From the NCBI RefSeq assembly GCF_013870525.1, contig NZ_JACBXD010000027.1:30014-94013 (forward strand): DNA of 64,000 bases, read 5' to 3'. Source of the DNA: Amycolatopsis pittospori. Its GTDB lineage: Bacteria; Actinomycetota; Actinomycetes; Mycobacteriales; Pseudonocardiaceae. Below are positions 33,992 to 43,593 of this stretch, piece by piece; within the stretch, counting starts at the first letter, position 1, and the number at the start of each line of letters is the position of its first letter. The notes under the pieces were generated by a model that was given only the letters and a program-made list of their open reading frames with translations, made no database searches and had not been told where the DNA came from. A program made the position numbers and the translations under genes.

Positions 33992-34020
33992 TTGACTTTT
34001 CCGAGAGCACTGCTCACTAT
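33992..34020 (+). promoter_or_regulatory. Promoter with central palindrome, quinone-oxidoreductase-like gene
   Basis: TTGACT (33992-33997) and CACTAT (34015-34020) are 17 bp apart. The perfect palindrome GAGCACTGCTC (34005-34015) sits in the spacer and touches the -10 box. This is the usual position and size of a TetR-family operator. Confidence 0.6.
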
Positions 34021-34065
34021 GGTTACAAGCTCTAACGAACACGACAAGTCATCATGGAGGTCGCG

Positions 34066-35091
34066 ATGAACACCCTCACCGAGGTCGTACTGCCGGGCAA
34101 GGTCGAGCCGGAAGGGCTGGAGCTGCGGGAACGTCCGCTCCCCGCACCCGGCCCCGGCCAGGTCGTGATCGCGATGGAGGCGACCGGGGTCTCGTTCGCC
34201 GAACAGCAGATGCGCCGCGGCAAGTACTACGACCAGCCGCCGTTCCCGTTCGTCCCCGGCTACGACCTGGTCGGCACGGTGCTGACCACCGGCGACGGCG
34301 TCGACCGCTCGCTCACCGGCCGCCGGGTCGCCGCACTGCTGAAGGTCGGCGGCTGGGCCAGCCATGTGGTCCTCGATGCCGCCGACGTCGTCGAGGTCCC
34401 GGACGGCCTCGGCGCCGCGGAAGCCGAGACCGCGGTGGTCAACGGCATCACCGCCTGGCAGATGTTGCACCGCAAGGCCCGTGTCCGCAGCGGGCAGACG
34501 ATCCTGGTCCACGGCGCGAACGGCGGCGTCGGTTCACTGCTCGTCCAGCTCGCCAGGCAGGCGGGCGCGCAGGTGATCGGCACGGCGTCCGAGCGTCATC
34601 ACCAAACGTTGCGGCGTCAGGGAGTCATGCCGATCGACTATCGCACCGAGGACATCTCCGCCCGCGTCCGCGAACTCGCGCCCGACGGTGTCGACGCCGT
34701 CTTCGACCACGTCGGCGGCGCCAGTGTCGTCGCATCGTGGAAGCTGCTCGCCCGCGGCGGCACACTCGTCTCCTACGGCAGCGCCGCCACCCGCGACGAC
34801 GAAGGCTCCAAACAACTGCCCGTCCTCAAGATCCTCGCCCGCGTCCTGCTGTGGAGCAGCCTCCCCAACGGCCGAAGCGCCTACTTCTTCAACGTCTGGG
34901 CAGGGCGTTCCTACGCCAAGGACCGGTTCCGCGCGCGCCTTCGCGCCGACCTCACCCAGGTGTTCGCCGCACTGCGGGACGGCGAGATCACCGCGCAGGT
35001 CGCGGCGCGGCTGCCGCTGAGCCGGGCCGCCGAAGCCCTGCGACTGGCCGAATCCGGCACGGTCGCGGGCAAGGTCGTCCTCACGCCGTAA
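34066..35091 (+). CDS. Medium-chain dehydrogenase/reductase (quinone oxidoreductase-like)
   Basis: A protein of 341 residues. ATG 34066 is preferred over ATG 34054, because the first ATG supplies the GGAGG ribosome site 6 nt before the second. GroES-like domain at about residues 15-120, then a Rossmann domain with ILVHGANGGVGSLLVQLARQAGA. The zinc ligands of alcohol dehydrogenases are missing, so it is an NADPH-dependent quinone/enone reductase type. Its promoter carries a TetR-type palindrome. A detoxification role is likely. Confidence 0.88.
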   Translation: MNTLTEVVLPGKVEPEGLELRERPLPAPGPGQVVIAMEATGVSFAEQQMRRGKYYDQPPFPFVPGYDLVGTVLTTGDGVDRSLTGRRVAALLKVGGWASHVVLDAADVVEVPDGLGAAEAETAVVNGITAWQMLHRKARVRSGQTILVHGANGGVGSLLVQLARQAGAQVIGTASERHHQTLRRQGVMPIDYRTEDISARVRELAPDGVDAVFDHVGGASVVASWKLLARGGTLVSYGSAATRDDEGSKQLPVLKILARVLLWSSLPNGRSAYFFNVWAGRSYAKDRFRARLRADLTQVFAALRDGEITAQVAARLPLSRAAEALRLAESGTVAGKVVLTP

Positions 35092-35149
35092 GAGATCGGT
35101 AACCGCGACAAACCGGCAATCCGGACTCGCCGCGCGGTTGAATGACGCC

Positions 35150-35704
35150 ATGAAACGCAAGCGGGTGCTCACCATCGTGGCGATCGGGCTGGTAGTGGTG
35201 GTGGCGGCGGGCCTGTACTGGTTCCAGCCCTGGAAGCTCTGGGTGAACGAGACGGTCCAGGAGGCACTGCCCGTCGCGCAGACCTCCGAAAGCGCCGCAC
35301 CGGCATCGGAGAAACCCGCGGCCTCGGAAAAGCCCGCACCGAAGGAACCCGCGGTCGTCGCGACCGGCGAACTGATCAGCCATGAGCACGCGACCAGCGG
35401 CAGCGTCCGGATCCTGCGTGCGGCCGACGGATCACTGGTGCTGCGCCTGGAGAACCTCGACACCAGCAACGGCCCGGATCTCCGGGTCTGGCTCACCGAC
35501 GCGCCGGTGCTCCCGGGCAAGGACGGCTGGTTCGTCTTCGACGACGGCGAGCACGTGAGTGCCGGGAAACTCAAGGGCAACAAGGGAAACCAGAACTACA
35601 CCCTGCCCGCCGGCTTCGATCCGGCAAAATATTCGAGTGTGACGATCTGGTGCGACCGGTTCGACGTCTCCTTCGGCGCGGCCGCCCTGACCAAGAACGT
35701 TTAG
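35150..35704 (+). CDS. Membrane-anchored DM13 domain protein
   Basis: A 184-residue protein from ATG 35150. One N-terminal transmembrane helix (about 5-25) precedes a Pro/Ala/Glu-rich linker (45-70) and a DM13 domain (about 75-180). The domain has RLENLDTSNGPDLRVWLTDA and the conserved cysteine in VTIWCDRFDVSFGAA. DM13 domains are thought to have a redox role, with the cysteine possibly binding heme or copper. It faces outside. It follows the reductase by 58 bp and converges on the TetR gene. Confidence 0.85.
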   Translation: MKRKRVLTIVAIGLVVVVAAGLYWFQPWKLWVNETVQEALPVAQTSESAAPASEKPAASEKPAPKEPAVVATGELISHEHATSGSVRILRAADGSLVLRLENLDTSNGPDLRVWLTDAPVLPGKDGWFVFDDGEHVSAGKLKGNKGNQNYTLPAGFDPAKYSSVTIWCDRFDVSFGAAALTKNV

Positions 35705-36336
35705 CGGCTCGCCAGCCGGTCCACGGCGTATTCCATCTCCGCGCGGACGGCGCGCAGGTCGATGCCGCCGGGATCGATGATCGACGCCACGGCGATCCCC
35801 CGCAGTTGCCCGATCAGGGCCGCCGCGTACGCGTCGGGGTCGCGGATTCCCACCGTGGACCCGTCCGCGATCCCCGTGGCGACGGTCTGCGCGATGGCGA
35901 ACCGGTACCGGCGATCGGCCTCGGTCATCGCTGACCGCACCGCCGGATCGCCCACGGTCGCGTCGGTCCACAGCACCACGAACGCGCGGTTCAGCGGCGG
36001 CATGTCGGTCAGCAGTTCGAAGAAGATGTCCAGCAGGGCGCGCAGCATGTCCATCGGGCTGGGCGTCAGCCCGCCGGTGCGGGTGGCGACGGCCTGGCTG
36101 AAGACGTCGGCGAACTTCTCCGCGGCGAAATGGACCAGCCGCTGCACCAGCGTTTCCTTGGAGCCGAACAACTGGTAGACGACGGCGCTCGGATAGCCGG
36201 TCCTGACGCAGATCATGCCGATCTTGAGGCGAGCGAATCCGGACTCGCCGATCAGGCGCGCGGCGGTGTCGAGGATCCGCGTCCTGGCGATCTCCTGGTC
36301 ACGCTCGACCTGGCGCTCCTCGGCAGACGAGTCCAC
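35701..36336 (-). CDS. TetR/AcrR family regulator
   Basis: A protein of 211 residues from GTG 36336 (GGGAGGA 6 nt upstream; the longer frame has no ribosome site). The HTH is at residues 18-65 (ILDTAARLIGESGFARLKIGMICVRTGYPSAVVYQLFGSK), somewhat divergent in the recognition helix. The C-terminal ligand domain is generic. It is a candidate for the palindrome in the reductase promoter 2 kb away, because no other TetR gene is as close; that is a guess. It is divergent from the RpiB-like gene. Confidence 0.87.
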   Translation of the reverse strand: MDSSAEERQVERDQEIARTRILDTAARLIGESGFARLKIGMICVRTGYPSAVVYQLFGSKETLVQRLVHFAAEKFADVFSQAVATRTGGLTPSPMDMLRALLDIFFELLTDMPPLNRAFVVLWTDATVGDPAVRSAMTEADRRYRFAIAQTVATGIADGSTVGIRDPDAYAAALIGQLRGIAVASIIDPGGIDLRAVRAEMEYAVDRLASR

Positions 36337-36396
36337 GTCGCGATCCTCCCATGAGTTCCGGTTCGTCACCTGTTGACGCGGCGTACGATTCCGGGC

Positions 36397-36828
36397 ATGA
36401 AGATCGCCTTCGCGGCCGACGACCGGAACGCCACCACGGACGCCGTCCGGGCCTTCCTCGCCGAAGCAGGCCACGAGGTGTTCACCCCGGTGACGTCGGA
36501 AGCCTGGCCGGAACTCGGCGCGGCGGTGGGCAAGGCGGTCGCCGACCGCGAGGCCGACTTCGGCGTCGTCATGTGCTGGACCGGGACGGGCACGGCCATC
36601 GCGGCCAACAAGGTGCCCGGTGTCCGCGCGGCGCTGGCCTGGGACACCTGGATCGCCGCCGGCGCCCGCAAGTGGAACGACGCCAACGTCCTGGCGCTGA
36701 GCCTCAAACGGCTCGCCCCCGACGTGGCCGTCGAAATCACCGACGTCTTCCTTTCCGGTATCGCGCCGGACCCCGACGAATCGGCGAATATCGCCCGGCT
36801 CGGGGAATTGGACGAACCTCGCCGATAA
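36397..36828 (+). CDS. RpiB/LacAB family sugar-phosphate isomerase
   Basis: A 143-residue single-domain protein. KIAFAADDRNA forms the N-terminal phosphate loop and VVMCWTGTGTAIAANKVPGVRAA keeps the active-site cysteine with the anion-hole pattern of RpiB. It isomerises a pentose or hexose phosphate between aldose and ketose. It is divergent from the TetR gene (60-bp gap) and may be its target. The W after the catalytic Cys differs from the usual G and may shift the substrate. Confidence 0.82.
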   Translation: MKIAFAADDRNATTDAVRAFLAEAGHEVFTPVTSEAWPELGAAVGKAVADREADFGVVMCWTGTGTAIAANKVPGVRAALAWDTWIAAGARKWNDANVLALSLKRLAPDVAVEITDVFLSGIAPDPDESANIARLGELDEPRR

Positions 36829-36916
36829 AGGCACCGAACCAGTGAACGGTTAACGCTGTCGAACGTATTAGGCCATTTGCGGGAAAATCACCACTGTCCG
36901 TAGTGATGCTTCCCAT

Positions 36917-36932
36917 ATTGGTCCAGACCACG
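36917..36932. promoter_or_regulatory. DasR-like box (dre) upstream of the tandem chitinases
   Basis: ATTGGTCCAGACCACG matches the DasR consensus ACTGGTCTAGACCAST at most positions, including the GGTC-AGACC core. It lies about 160 bp before the first chitinase. In Streptomyces, DasR represses chitinase genes until GlcN-6-phosphate or other phosphosugars accumulate. Confidence 0.7.
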
Positions 36933-37092
36933 TACCGTCTCCCGCAACAAAGCGTTCGCCCGTGGAGGTGGTCGATGAAGACGCATCCCCGCCTGCCCGG
37001 CTTCGGCCGAGGCATCGCGTCATCGCCGCTTTCCCATTGACGAAACACTTTCTCCAAGATCATCTCCCCTGCACCGTGTTGTAAGGAGTGAA

Positions 37093-38736
<1,644 letters not shown>

Positions 38737-38746
38737 GAGGTCGACA

Positions 38747-40123
38747 GTGGCTAAGCGGACTTGGATCCAGGCCGTGGGCCTGGCCGCCGCTGCCGCAACG
38801 GCCGGCGCGGTCCTCGTGATCGCGCCGGCCTCCGCGGCCGGCGGTGTCGGTGCCGCCTTCAGCAAGGGCTCCGATTGGGGCTCTGGCTGGGAAGGCAAAT
38901 ACACGATCAGCAACAACTCGGGTTCGAGCATTCCCGCTTGGACGGTCGAATTCGATCTGCCGTCCGGGCATTCGATCGCTTCGCTCTGGGACGGCAGCTA
39001 TTCCGTCTCCGGCCAGCACGTGACGGTGAAGAACACGTGGAACGGCAACGTCGGCAACGGCGGGACGACCAGTTTCGGCTTCAACGTCAAGTACTCCGGC
39101 GGCTACGTCGCCCCGGCGAACTGCAAGATCAACGGCGGGTCCTGTGATCCGGGTGGCGGCACCCCGACCACGACGCCGACCACCCCCACCACTCCGACCA
39201 CCACGACGTCCAACCCGCCCACGACGACCACCACGAGCAACCCGCCGCCGGGTGGCCGTGGCGCGCCGTACCTCTACATGGGCTGGGGCAGCCCGCCGAA
39301 CCCGCAGACGGTCATGAACGCGACCGGGATCAAGTGGTTCACCATGGCGTTCATCCTGTCCTCCGGCGGCTGCAACCCCGCCTGGGACGGGAGCCGTCCC
39401 CTGCAGGGCGGCGTCGACGCCACCACGATCGCGCAGATCAAGGCCGCGGGCGGCCAGATCGTCCCGTCCTTCGGCGGGTGGAGCGGCAACAAGCTCGGCC
39501 CGAACTGCTCGACGCCGGAAGCGCTCGCCGGGGCCTACCAGAAGGTGATCGACGCCTACGGTCTCAAGGCGATCGACATCGACATCGAGAACACCGACGA
39601 GTTCGAGAACGCCGTCGTGCAGGACCGTGTCCTGAACGCGCTGAAGATCGTGAAGGCGAACAACCCCGGTATCCAGACCATCCTCACCTTCGGCACGACG
39701 ACCAGCGGCCCGAACTCCTGGGGTCAGCGGCTCATCGACCAGTCGAAGGCGCTGAACGCCGGGATCGACGTCTACACGATCATGCCGTTCGACTTCGGTG
39801 GCGGCGCGGACATGTACGGGAACACCATCAACGCCGCGAACGGCCTGCGGGACAAGCTGAAGTCGACGTTCGGGTGGAACGACGCCACGGCGTACGGCCA
39901 CCTGGGCATCAGCGGTATGAACGGTCTCTCGGACCAGCGGGAACTGACGAGTCTCGACACCTGGACCAGGATCACCAACTGGTCCAAGACCAACAAGATC
40001 GCCAGGCTCGCGTTCTGGTCGACCAACCGTGACCGGGGCTGCCCTAACGGCGGGGTCGCCGAGAACTGCAGTGGTATCGCGCAGAACGACTGGGACTTCA
40101 CGCGGATCACCGCGGGCTTCTGA
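38747..40123 (+). CDS. Secreted chitinase: CBM2 + linker + GH18 (PF-ChiA-like)
   Basis: A 458-residue protein from GTG 38747, 10 bp after the first chitinase, with GAGAGG before it. The signal peptide, CBM2 (about 35-135) and Thr/Pro linker are near copies of those in the first gene. The catalytic domain is a different GH18 subgroup (APYLYMGWGSPPNP, YGLKAIDIDIEN with the acid Glu). The pair therefore arose by duplication or exchange of the binding part around distinct catalytic domains. The two enzymes probably act together on crystalline chitin. Confidence 0.9.
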   Translation: MAKRTWIQAVGLAAAAATAGAVLVIAPASAAGGVGAAFSKGSDWGSGWEGKYTISNNSGSSIPAWTVEFDLPSGHSIASLWDGSYSVSGQHVTVKNTWNGNVGNGGTTSFGFNVKYSGGYVAPANCKINGGSCDPGGGTPTTTPTTPTTPTTTTSNPPTTTTTSNPPPGGRGAPYLYMGWGSPPNPQTVMNATGIKWFTMAFILSSGGCNPAWDGSRPLQGGVDATTIAQIKAAGGQIVPSFGGWSGNKLGPNCSTPEALAGAYQKVIDAYGLKAIDIDIENTDEFENAVVQDRVLNALKIVKANNPGIQTILTFGTTTSGPNSWGQRLIDQSKALNAGIDVYTIMPFDFGGGADMYGNTINAANGLRDKLKSTFGWNDATAYGHLGISGMNGLSDQRELTSLDTWTRITNWSKTNKIARLAFWSTNRDRGCPNGGVAENCSGIAQNDWDFTRITAGF

Positions 40124-40142
40124 CGTCCCCTTCCCCGAAACT

Positions 40143-40178
40143 GCGGGCCCGCACCGAAGCTGCACGGTGCGGGCCCGC
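40143..40178. terminator. Hairpin after the tandem chitinase genes
   Basis: Perfect 14-bp GC-rich arms (40143-40156 and 40165-40178) with an 8-nt loop, 20 bp after the chitinase stop. It lies between convergent genes and probably terminates both directions. Confidence 0.7.
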
Positions 40179-40239
40179 TCCATACCCGCCGCATTCAGTC
40201 CTCTACTCGCGTACCCGGCGGCTTCCCCCGAGCGCGTTT

Positions 40240-40289
40240 AGTCCTCTGGATGCGGTAGTTGCGTGTGCAAGGACCGCATCCAGAGGACT
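40240..40289. repeat. Inverted repeat with nested stem, intergenic
   Basis: Arms of 17 bp (40240-40256 and 40273-40289) are perfect. Their 16-nt loop contains the further stem TTGC-GTGT-GCAA. The outer right flank AGAGGACTGAATG (40282-40294) also pairs with CATTCAGTCCTCT at 40192-40204. Two alternative folds are therefore possible at this convergent junction. Confidence 0.6.
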
Positions 40290-40300
40290 GAATGCCGGGA

Positions 40301-42070
40301 TCAGGGGAGGGCGTTCAGGAAGGGTTCGTGGCTGTTCTGGAACTCCCAGCCGTAGTACCGGTCCCAGTTGATCGACCACGTCATCAGCCCGCGCAGCGCC
40401 GGCGAAGCACCACCGCGCAAGGAATACGAGCCGCAGCCGGAGTTCTTCACCAGGCAGTTCAGCGCCGAATGCACCGCGGCCGGCGCGGTGTGCCCGTTGC
40501 CCGCGCTCACCGCGGCCGGGAGGCCGAACGCGATCTGGTCCTCACGCAGCCCCGGGAACCGGAATCCGGTCGAAGCGACGGTGAAGCCCGCCTTGATCAT
40601 GTCGGTCATCGCGATGTGGAAATCCGCGCCGCCCATGAAGTGGTACTGGTTGTCGAGCCCCATCACCGGTCCGGAGTTGTAGTCTTGGACGTGCAGCACG
40701 GTCAGCGCGTCCCGCATCGCGTGGATCACCGGCAGGTACGAGCCCGTCCGGTTGTCGGCGCCGCCGAGCCCGCCGTAGTACTGGTACCCGGTCTGCACGA
40801 AGAACGTCTCCGGCGCCATCGTGAGCACGAATCCCGCGCCGTACTTGGCCTTCAGCGTCTTCAGCGCCGAGATCAGATTGACGATCACGGGCGTGGTCGG
40901 GTTGCGGAAGTCGTTGTCACCGGAGTTGAGGTACAGCGAGTGTCCCTCGAAGTCGATGTCGAGCCCGTTCAGCCCGTAGCGGTCGATGATCGCGGAAACC
41001 GAACTCACGAAAGCGTCCCGCGCGGCCGTCGTGGTCAGCTGGACCTGGCCGTTCTGCCCGCCGATGGAGATCAGGACCTTCTTGCCCTGAGCCTGTTTCG
41101 CGCGGATCGCGGCGACGAAGTCCGCGTCGCTCTCGACGGTCGGGCACTCCGCCACGGGGCACCGGGTGAACCGGATGTCGCCCGAGGTCACCGAAGTCGG
41201 CTCACCGAAGGCGAGGTTGACGATGTCCCACGCGGCCGGGACGTCGGCCATCCGCGTGTAGCCGGAGCCGTTGGCGAAGCTCGCGTGCAGGTAGCCGATC
41301 AGCGCGTGCTTCGGTAGCCCTGTGTCGACGCAGCCGCCGGTCGTGGCGCCGGCTTCGGTGGTCTTCGGCGATTCGCCCGCGCTGTTGTACGCGGCCACCG
41401 AATAACTGTGCGACGAGCAGGCCGTCAGCCCCGCGATGGTGGCGGAGGTCCCGGTCACCGTCGCGACCACGTTGCCGCCTTCGTACACGCGGTACCCGGT
41501 CACCGTGCCCGCCGAGGCTCCCCACGAGAGCGCGATCGACGAGTTCGTCACCGTGCCCACGGCCGGGTTCCCCGGTGCCGGAGGCGCTCCCGGTGTCCCG
41601 CCTCCCGGGCCGTCGAGGCTGATGTCGTCCGCGTAGAAGGTGCCCGAGCCGTACCAGCCGTGGACGTACACCTCCGCCGTCGTCTGCGTCGCCGAGGTCG
41701 TGAACGACAGCGAAAGCTGCGTGTACGAGGTCGCGGCGGTCCAGGTCGACGGCCCGCCCGTGACGCCGAGGTACACCGGGTTCCCGTTCACCCAGGCGGA
41801 GACCGCGTACGTCGTACTCGGCTTGACGGACACCGTCTGTGCGCATTTCCCGGTCGTCGAGCCCGGCGTGACCGAGACGGCGTAACCGCCCGAACGGACC
41901 GGTGTGGTCACGGCCGCGCCCGCGGCGCACGACCAGCCGGATGTGGAGCCCGCCTCGAAGCCGGGATTGACGAGCAGATTGGCCGCGCTCGCGGTGCCTC
42001 CGCCGGCCAGCAAGCCGGCGAAGGTGAGCACCGAAACGGCCAGAAAGGCCAGGGATCTGGAACGCCTCAT
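40301..42070 (-). CDS. Secreted chitinase: CBM + FnIII + GH18 (ChiD-like)
   Basis: A 589-residue exoenzyme with a signal peptide ending near GTASAA. A beta-sandwich binding module covers about 30-155 (NLLVNPGFEAGSTSGW). It is followed by a fibronectin III domain at about 165-245 (SSIALSWGASAGTVTGYRVY) and a GH18 domain from about 255. The catalytic motif is NGLDIDFEGH. GGAGGA lies 7 nt before the ATG. It converges on the two CBM2 chitinases, and its own upstream region holds a DasR-like box, so all three should respond to the same signal. Confidence 0.92.
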   Translation of the reverse strand: MRRSRSLAFLAVSVLTFAGLLAGGGTASAANLLVNPGFEAGSTSGWSCAAGAAVTTPVRSGGYAVSVTPGSTTGKCAQTVSVKPSTTYAVSAWVNGNPVYLGVTGGPSTWTAATSYTQLSLSFTTSATQTTAEVYVHGWYGSGTFYADDISLDGPGGGTPGAPPAPGNPAVGTVTNSSIALSWGASAGTVTGYRVYEGGNVVATVTGTSATIAGLTACSSHSYSVAAYNSAGESPKTTEAGATTGGCVDTGLPKHALIGYLHASFANGSGYTRMADVPAAWDIVNLAFGEPTSVTSGDIRFTRCPVAECPTVESDADFVAAIRAKQAQGKKVLISIGGQNGQVQLTTTAARDAFVSSVSAIIDRYGLNGLDIDFEGHSLYLNSGDNDFRNPTTPVIVNLISALKTLKAKYGAGFVLTMAPETFFVQTGYQYYGGLGGADNRTGSYLPVIHAMRDALTVLHVQDYNSGPVMGLDNQYHFMGGADFHIAMTDMIKAGFTVASTGFRFPGLREDQIAFGLPAAVSAGNGHTAPAAVHSALNCLVKNSGCGSYSLRGGASPALRGLMTWSINWDRYYGWEFQNSHEPFLNALP

Positions 42071-42085
42071 CGCGATTCCTCCGGA

Positions 42086-42107
42086 TCAAGGGCGGCGCAT
42101 CGCCGCC
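42086..42107 (-). promoter_or_regulatory. Leader hairpin with mini-ORF before the chitinase
   Basis: On the minus strand GGCGGCG-ATG-CGCCGCC (42091-42107) forms a 7-bp hairpin whose loop is an ATG. That ATG opens the 4-codon frame ATGCGCCGCCCTTGA, ending just before the chitinase ribosome site. It may be chance or a small translational control element. Confidence 0.3.
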
Positions 42108-42114
42108 GATGACT

Positions 42115-42130
42115 AATTGTCTAGACCAAT
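42115..42130. promoter_or_regulatory. DasR-like box (dre) upstream of the ChiD-like chitinase
   Basis: AATTGTCTAGACCAAT matches 13 of 16 positions of ACTGGTCTAGACCACT, with the central GTCTAGACC intact. It lies 45 bp upstream of the chitinase start, between the divergent chitinase and sigma-factor genes. Confidence 0.75.
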
Positions 42131-42310
42131 CTGCCGAAAGTCCATACCCGGCGGGCACCAGGGCCTAAAGACCCGACTACTCCGGGCTGCTTTACCGGTG
42201 TGACTCGCGAACGCGCTCCGTAACGTCGAAGGGGCAAACAGGCCTGGGGGCTTCAGGGAGGCGGGGACGATGGGAACGCACAGGTACACACCGAGAACGG
42301 CCCATCCGGC

Positions 42311-42946
42311 GTGATGACCGTGTCCGAGGTCGTGCGCCCGACATACGTGCCCAGGCCGGGGGAACCGGACGGCGAAACGATCCGTGCGGCCATCGACGGG
42401 GACCGGCGGGCCGTCGGGACCTTGCTGACGCTCCTCCGGCCGATCGTGTTCCGGTACTGCGTGGGCAAGCTCGGCGCGACCACACGCGGCATCTCCAACG
42501 CGGAGGACTGCGCGCAGGAGGTCCTGATGGCCGTCCTCGTCGCGTTGCCGCGCTACAGCTACCAGGACAACAGCTTCCTGCCGTACGTCTTCGGCATCGC
42601 CGCGCACAAGGTCGCCGACGTCCGGCGGAGCCTCGCCCGCGACCCGTCGGCGCCGGTGCCCGATCCGGAACCCGAACAGGACGGGCCGTGGAACCCGACG
42701 TTCGAAGAGGTCGAGAAGGCGGATCGCAGCCGACGCCTTTCGCGCCTGTTCAAGGTACTTTCCCCGAAGCAGCGGGATGTCCTCGTGCTACGCGTGATCC
42801 TCGGGTTCAGCGCCGAGGAGACCGCCACCGCGCTCGGCATGGCGAGTGCGGGCGCGGTGCGCGTCACCCAGCACCGGGCGCTCAACGAACTGCGCAAGGT
42901 GCTGCGTCAGGACCCCGGTTTCGCCGACGGTCTCACCATCTTCTAG
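42311..42946 (+). CDS. ECF-type RNA polymerase sigma factor (ShbA/SigD-like)
   Basis: A 211-residue sigma factor (GTG 42311; ATG 42314 is as likely). Region 2 (about 35-105) reads NAEDCAQEVLMAVLVALPRY, then FLPYVFGIAAHKVADVRR. Region 4 (about 145-200) has LSPKQRDVLVLRVILGFSAEETATALGMASAGAVRVTQHRAL. The pattern resembles streptomycete ShbA, which drives transcription of hrdB, and mycobacterial SigD. No anti-sigma gene is next to it. It converges on the DevR-like gene with overlapping stop codons. Confidence 0.85.
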   Translation: MMTVSEVVRPTYVPRPGEPDGETIRAAIDGDRRAVGTLLTLLRPIVFRYCVGKLGATTRGISNAEDCAQEVLMAVLVALPRYSYQDNSFLPYVFGIAAHKVADVRRSLARDPSAPVPDPEPEQDGPWNPTFEEVEKADRSRRLSRLFKVLSPKQRDVLVLRVILGFSAEETATALGMASAGAVRVTQHRALNELRKVLRQDPGFADGLTIF

Positions 42947-43593
42947 GAAGAGGACTTACGGCGTTGCGAGGCGTAGACGGCGGCCGCGGTGCGGCGTTCG
43001 AAGCCGAGCTTGTGCAACAGCGACGACACGTAGTTCTTGACCGTTTTCTCCGCCAGGTACAGCTTTTCCGCGATCTGGCGGTTGGTCAGCCCGTCGGCGA
43101 TGTGGTCGAGTACCCGCCGTTCCTGCGGGCTGAGCTGTTCGTACCGCGGGTCCGGGTGATCGTCGCTCTCCCCGCGCAGCCGGTTCATCACCGACGCCGT
43201 CAGCGTGCTGTCCAGGAGCGATCCGCCCGCCGCGACCGTCCGGACGGCCTTGACGAGCGCGCCGCCGGAGACCTGCTTGAGCATGTACCCGGCCGCGCCC
43301 GCCATGATCGCGCTGAAGAGCGCGTCGTCGTCGGAATAGGACGTCAGCATCAGGCAGGCGGGCGGCGGATCGACGGACGCCCGGATCTCGCGGCAGACGC
43401 TGACCCCTTCACCGTCCGGCAGCCGGACGTCGAGCACCGCGACCTGCGGTTTGACGGCGGGGATCCGCACGAGCGCCTCGGCGGCCGTGGACGCCTCACC
43501 CACCACGGTGAAGTCGTCCTCGGCCTCGAAGACGGTCTTCAGCCCGGTGCGGACGAGTTCGTGATCGTCCAGCAGGAACACCGAAATCGTCAT
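42943..43593 (-). CDS. DevR/NarL family response regulator
   Basis: A 216-residue protein. The receiver has D9/D10 and phospho-acceptor D55 (VLDVRLPDGEG). The GerE HTH at about 148-210 (LSPQERRVLDHIADGLTNRQIAEKLYLAEKTVKNYVSSLLHKLG) is very like the DevR/DosR domain of mycobacteria and streptomycetes. It overlaps the kinase gene by 4 bp. By analogy it would switch on dormancy or low-oxygen genes. Confidence 0.9.
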   Translation of the reverse strand: MTISVFLLDDHELVRTGLKTVFEAEDDFTVVGEASTAAEALVRIPAVKPQVAVLDVRLPDGEGVSVCREIRASVDPPPACLMLTSYSDDDALFSAIMAGAAGYMLKQVSGGALVKAVRTVAAGGSLLDSTLTASVMNRLRGESDDHPDPRYEQLSPQERRVLDHIADGLTNRQIAEKLYLAEKTVKNYVSSLLHKLGFERRTAAAVYASQRRKSSS

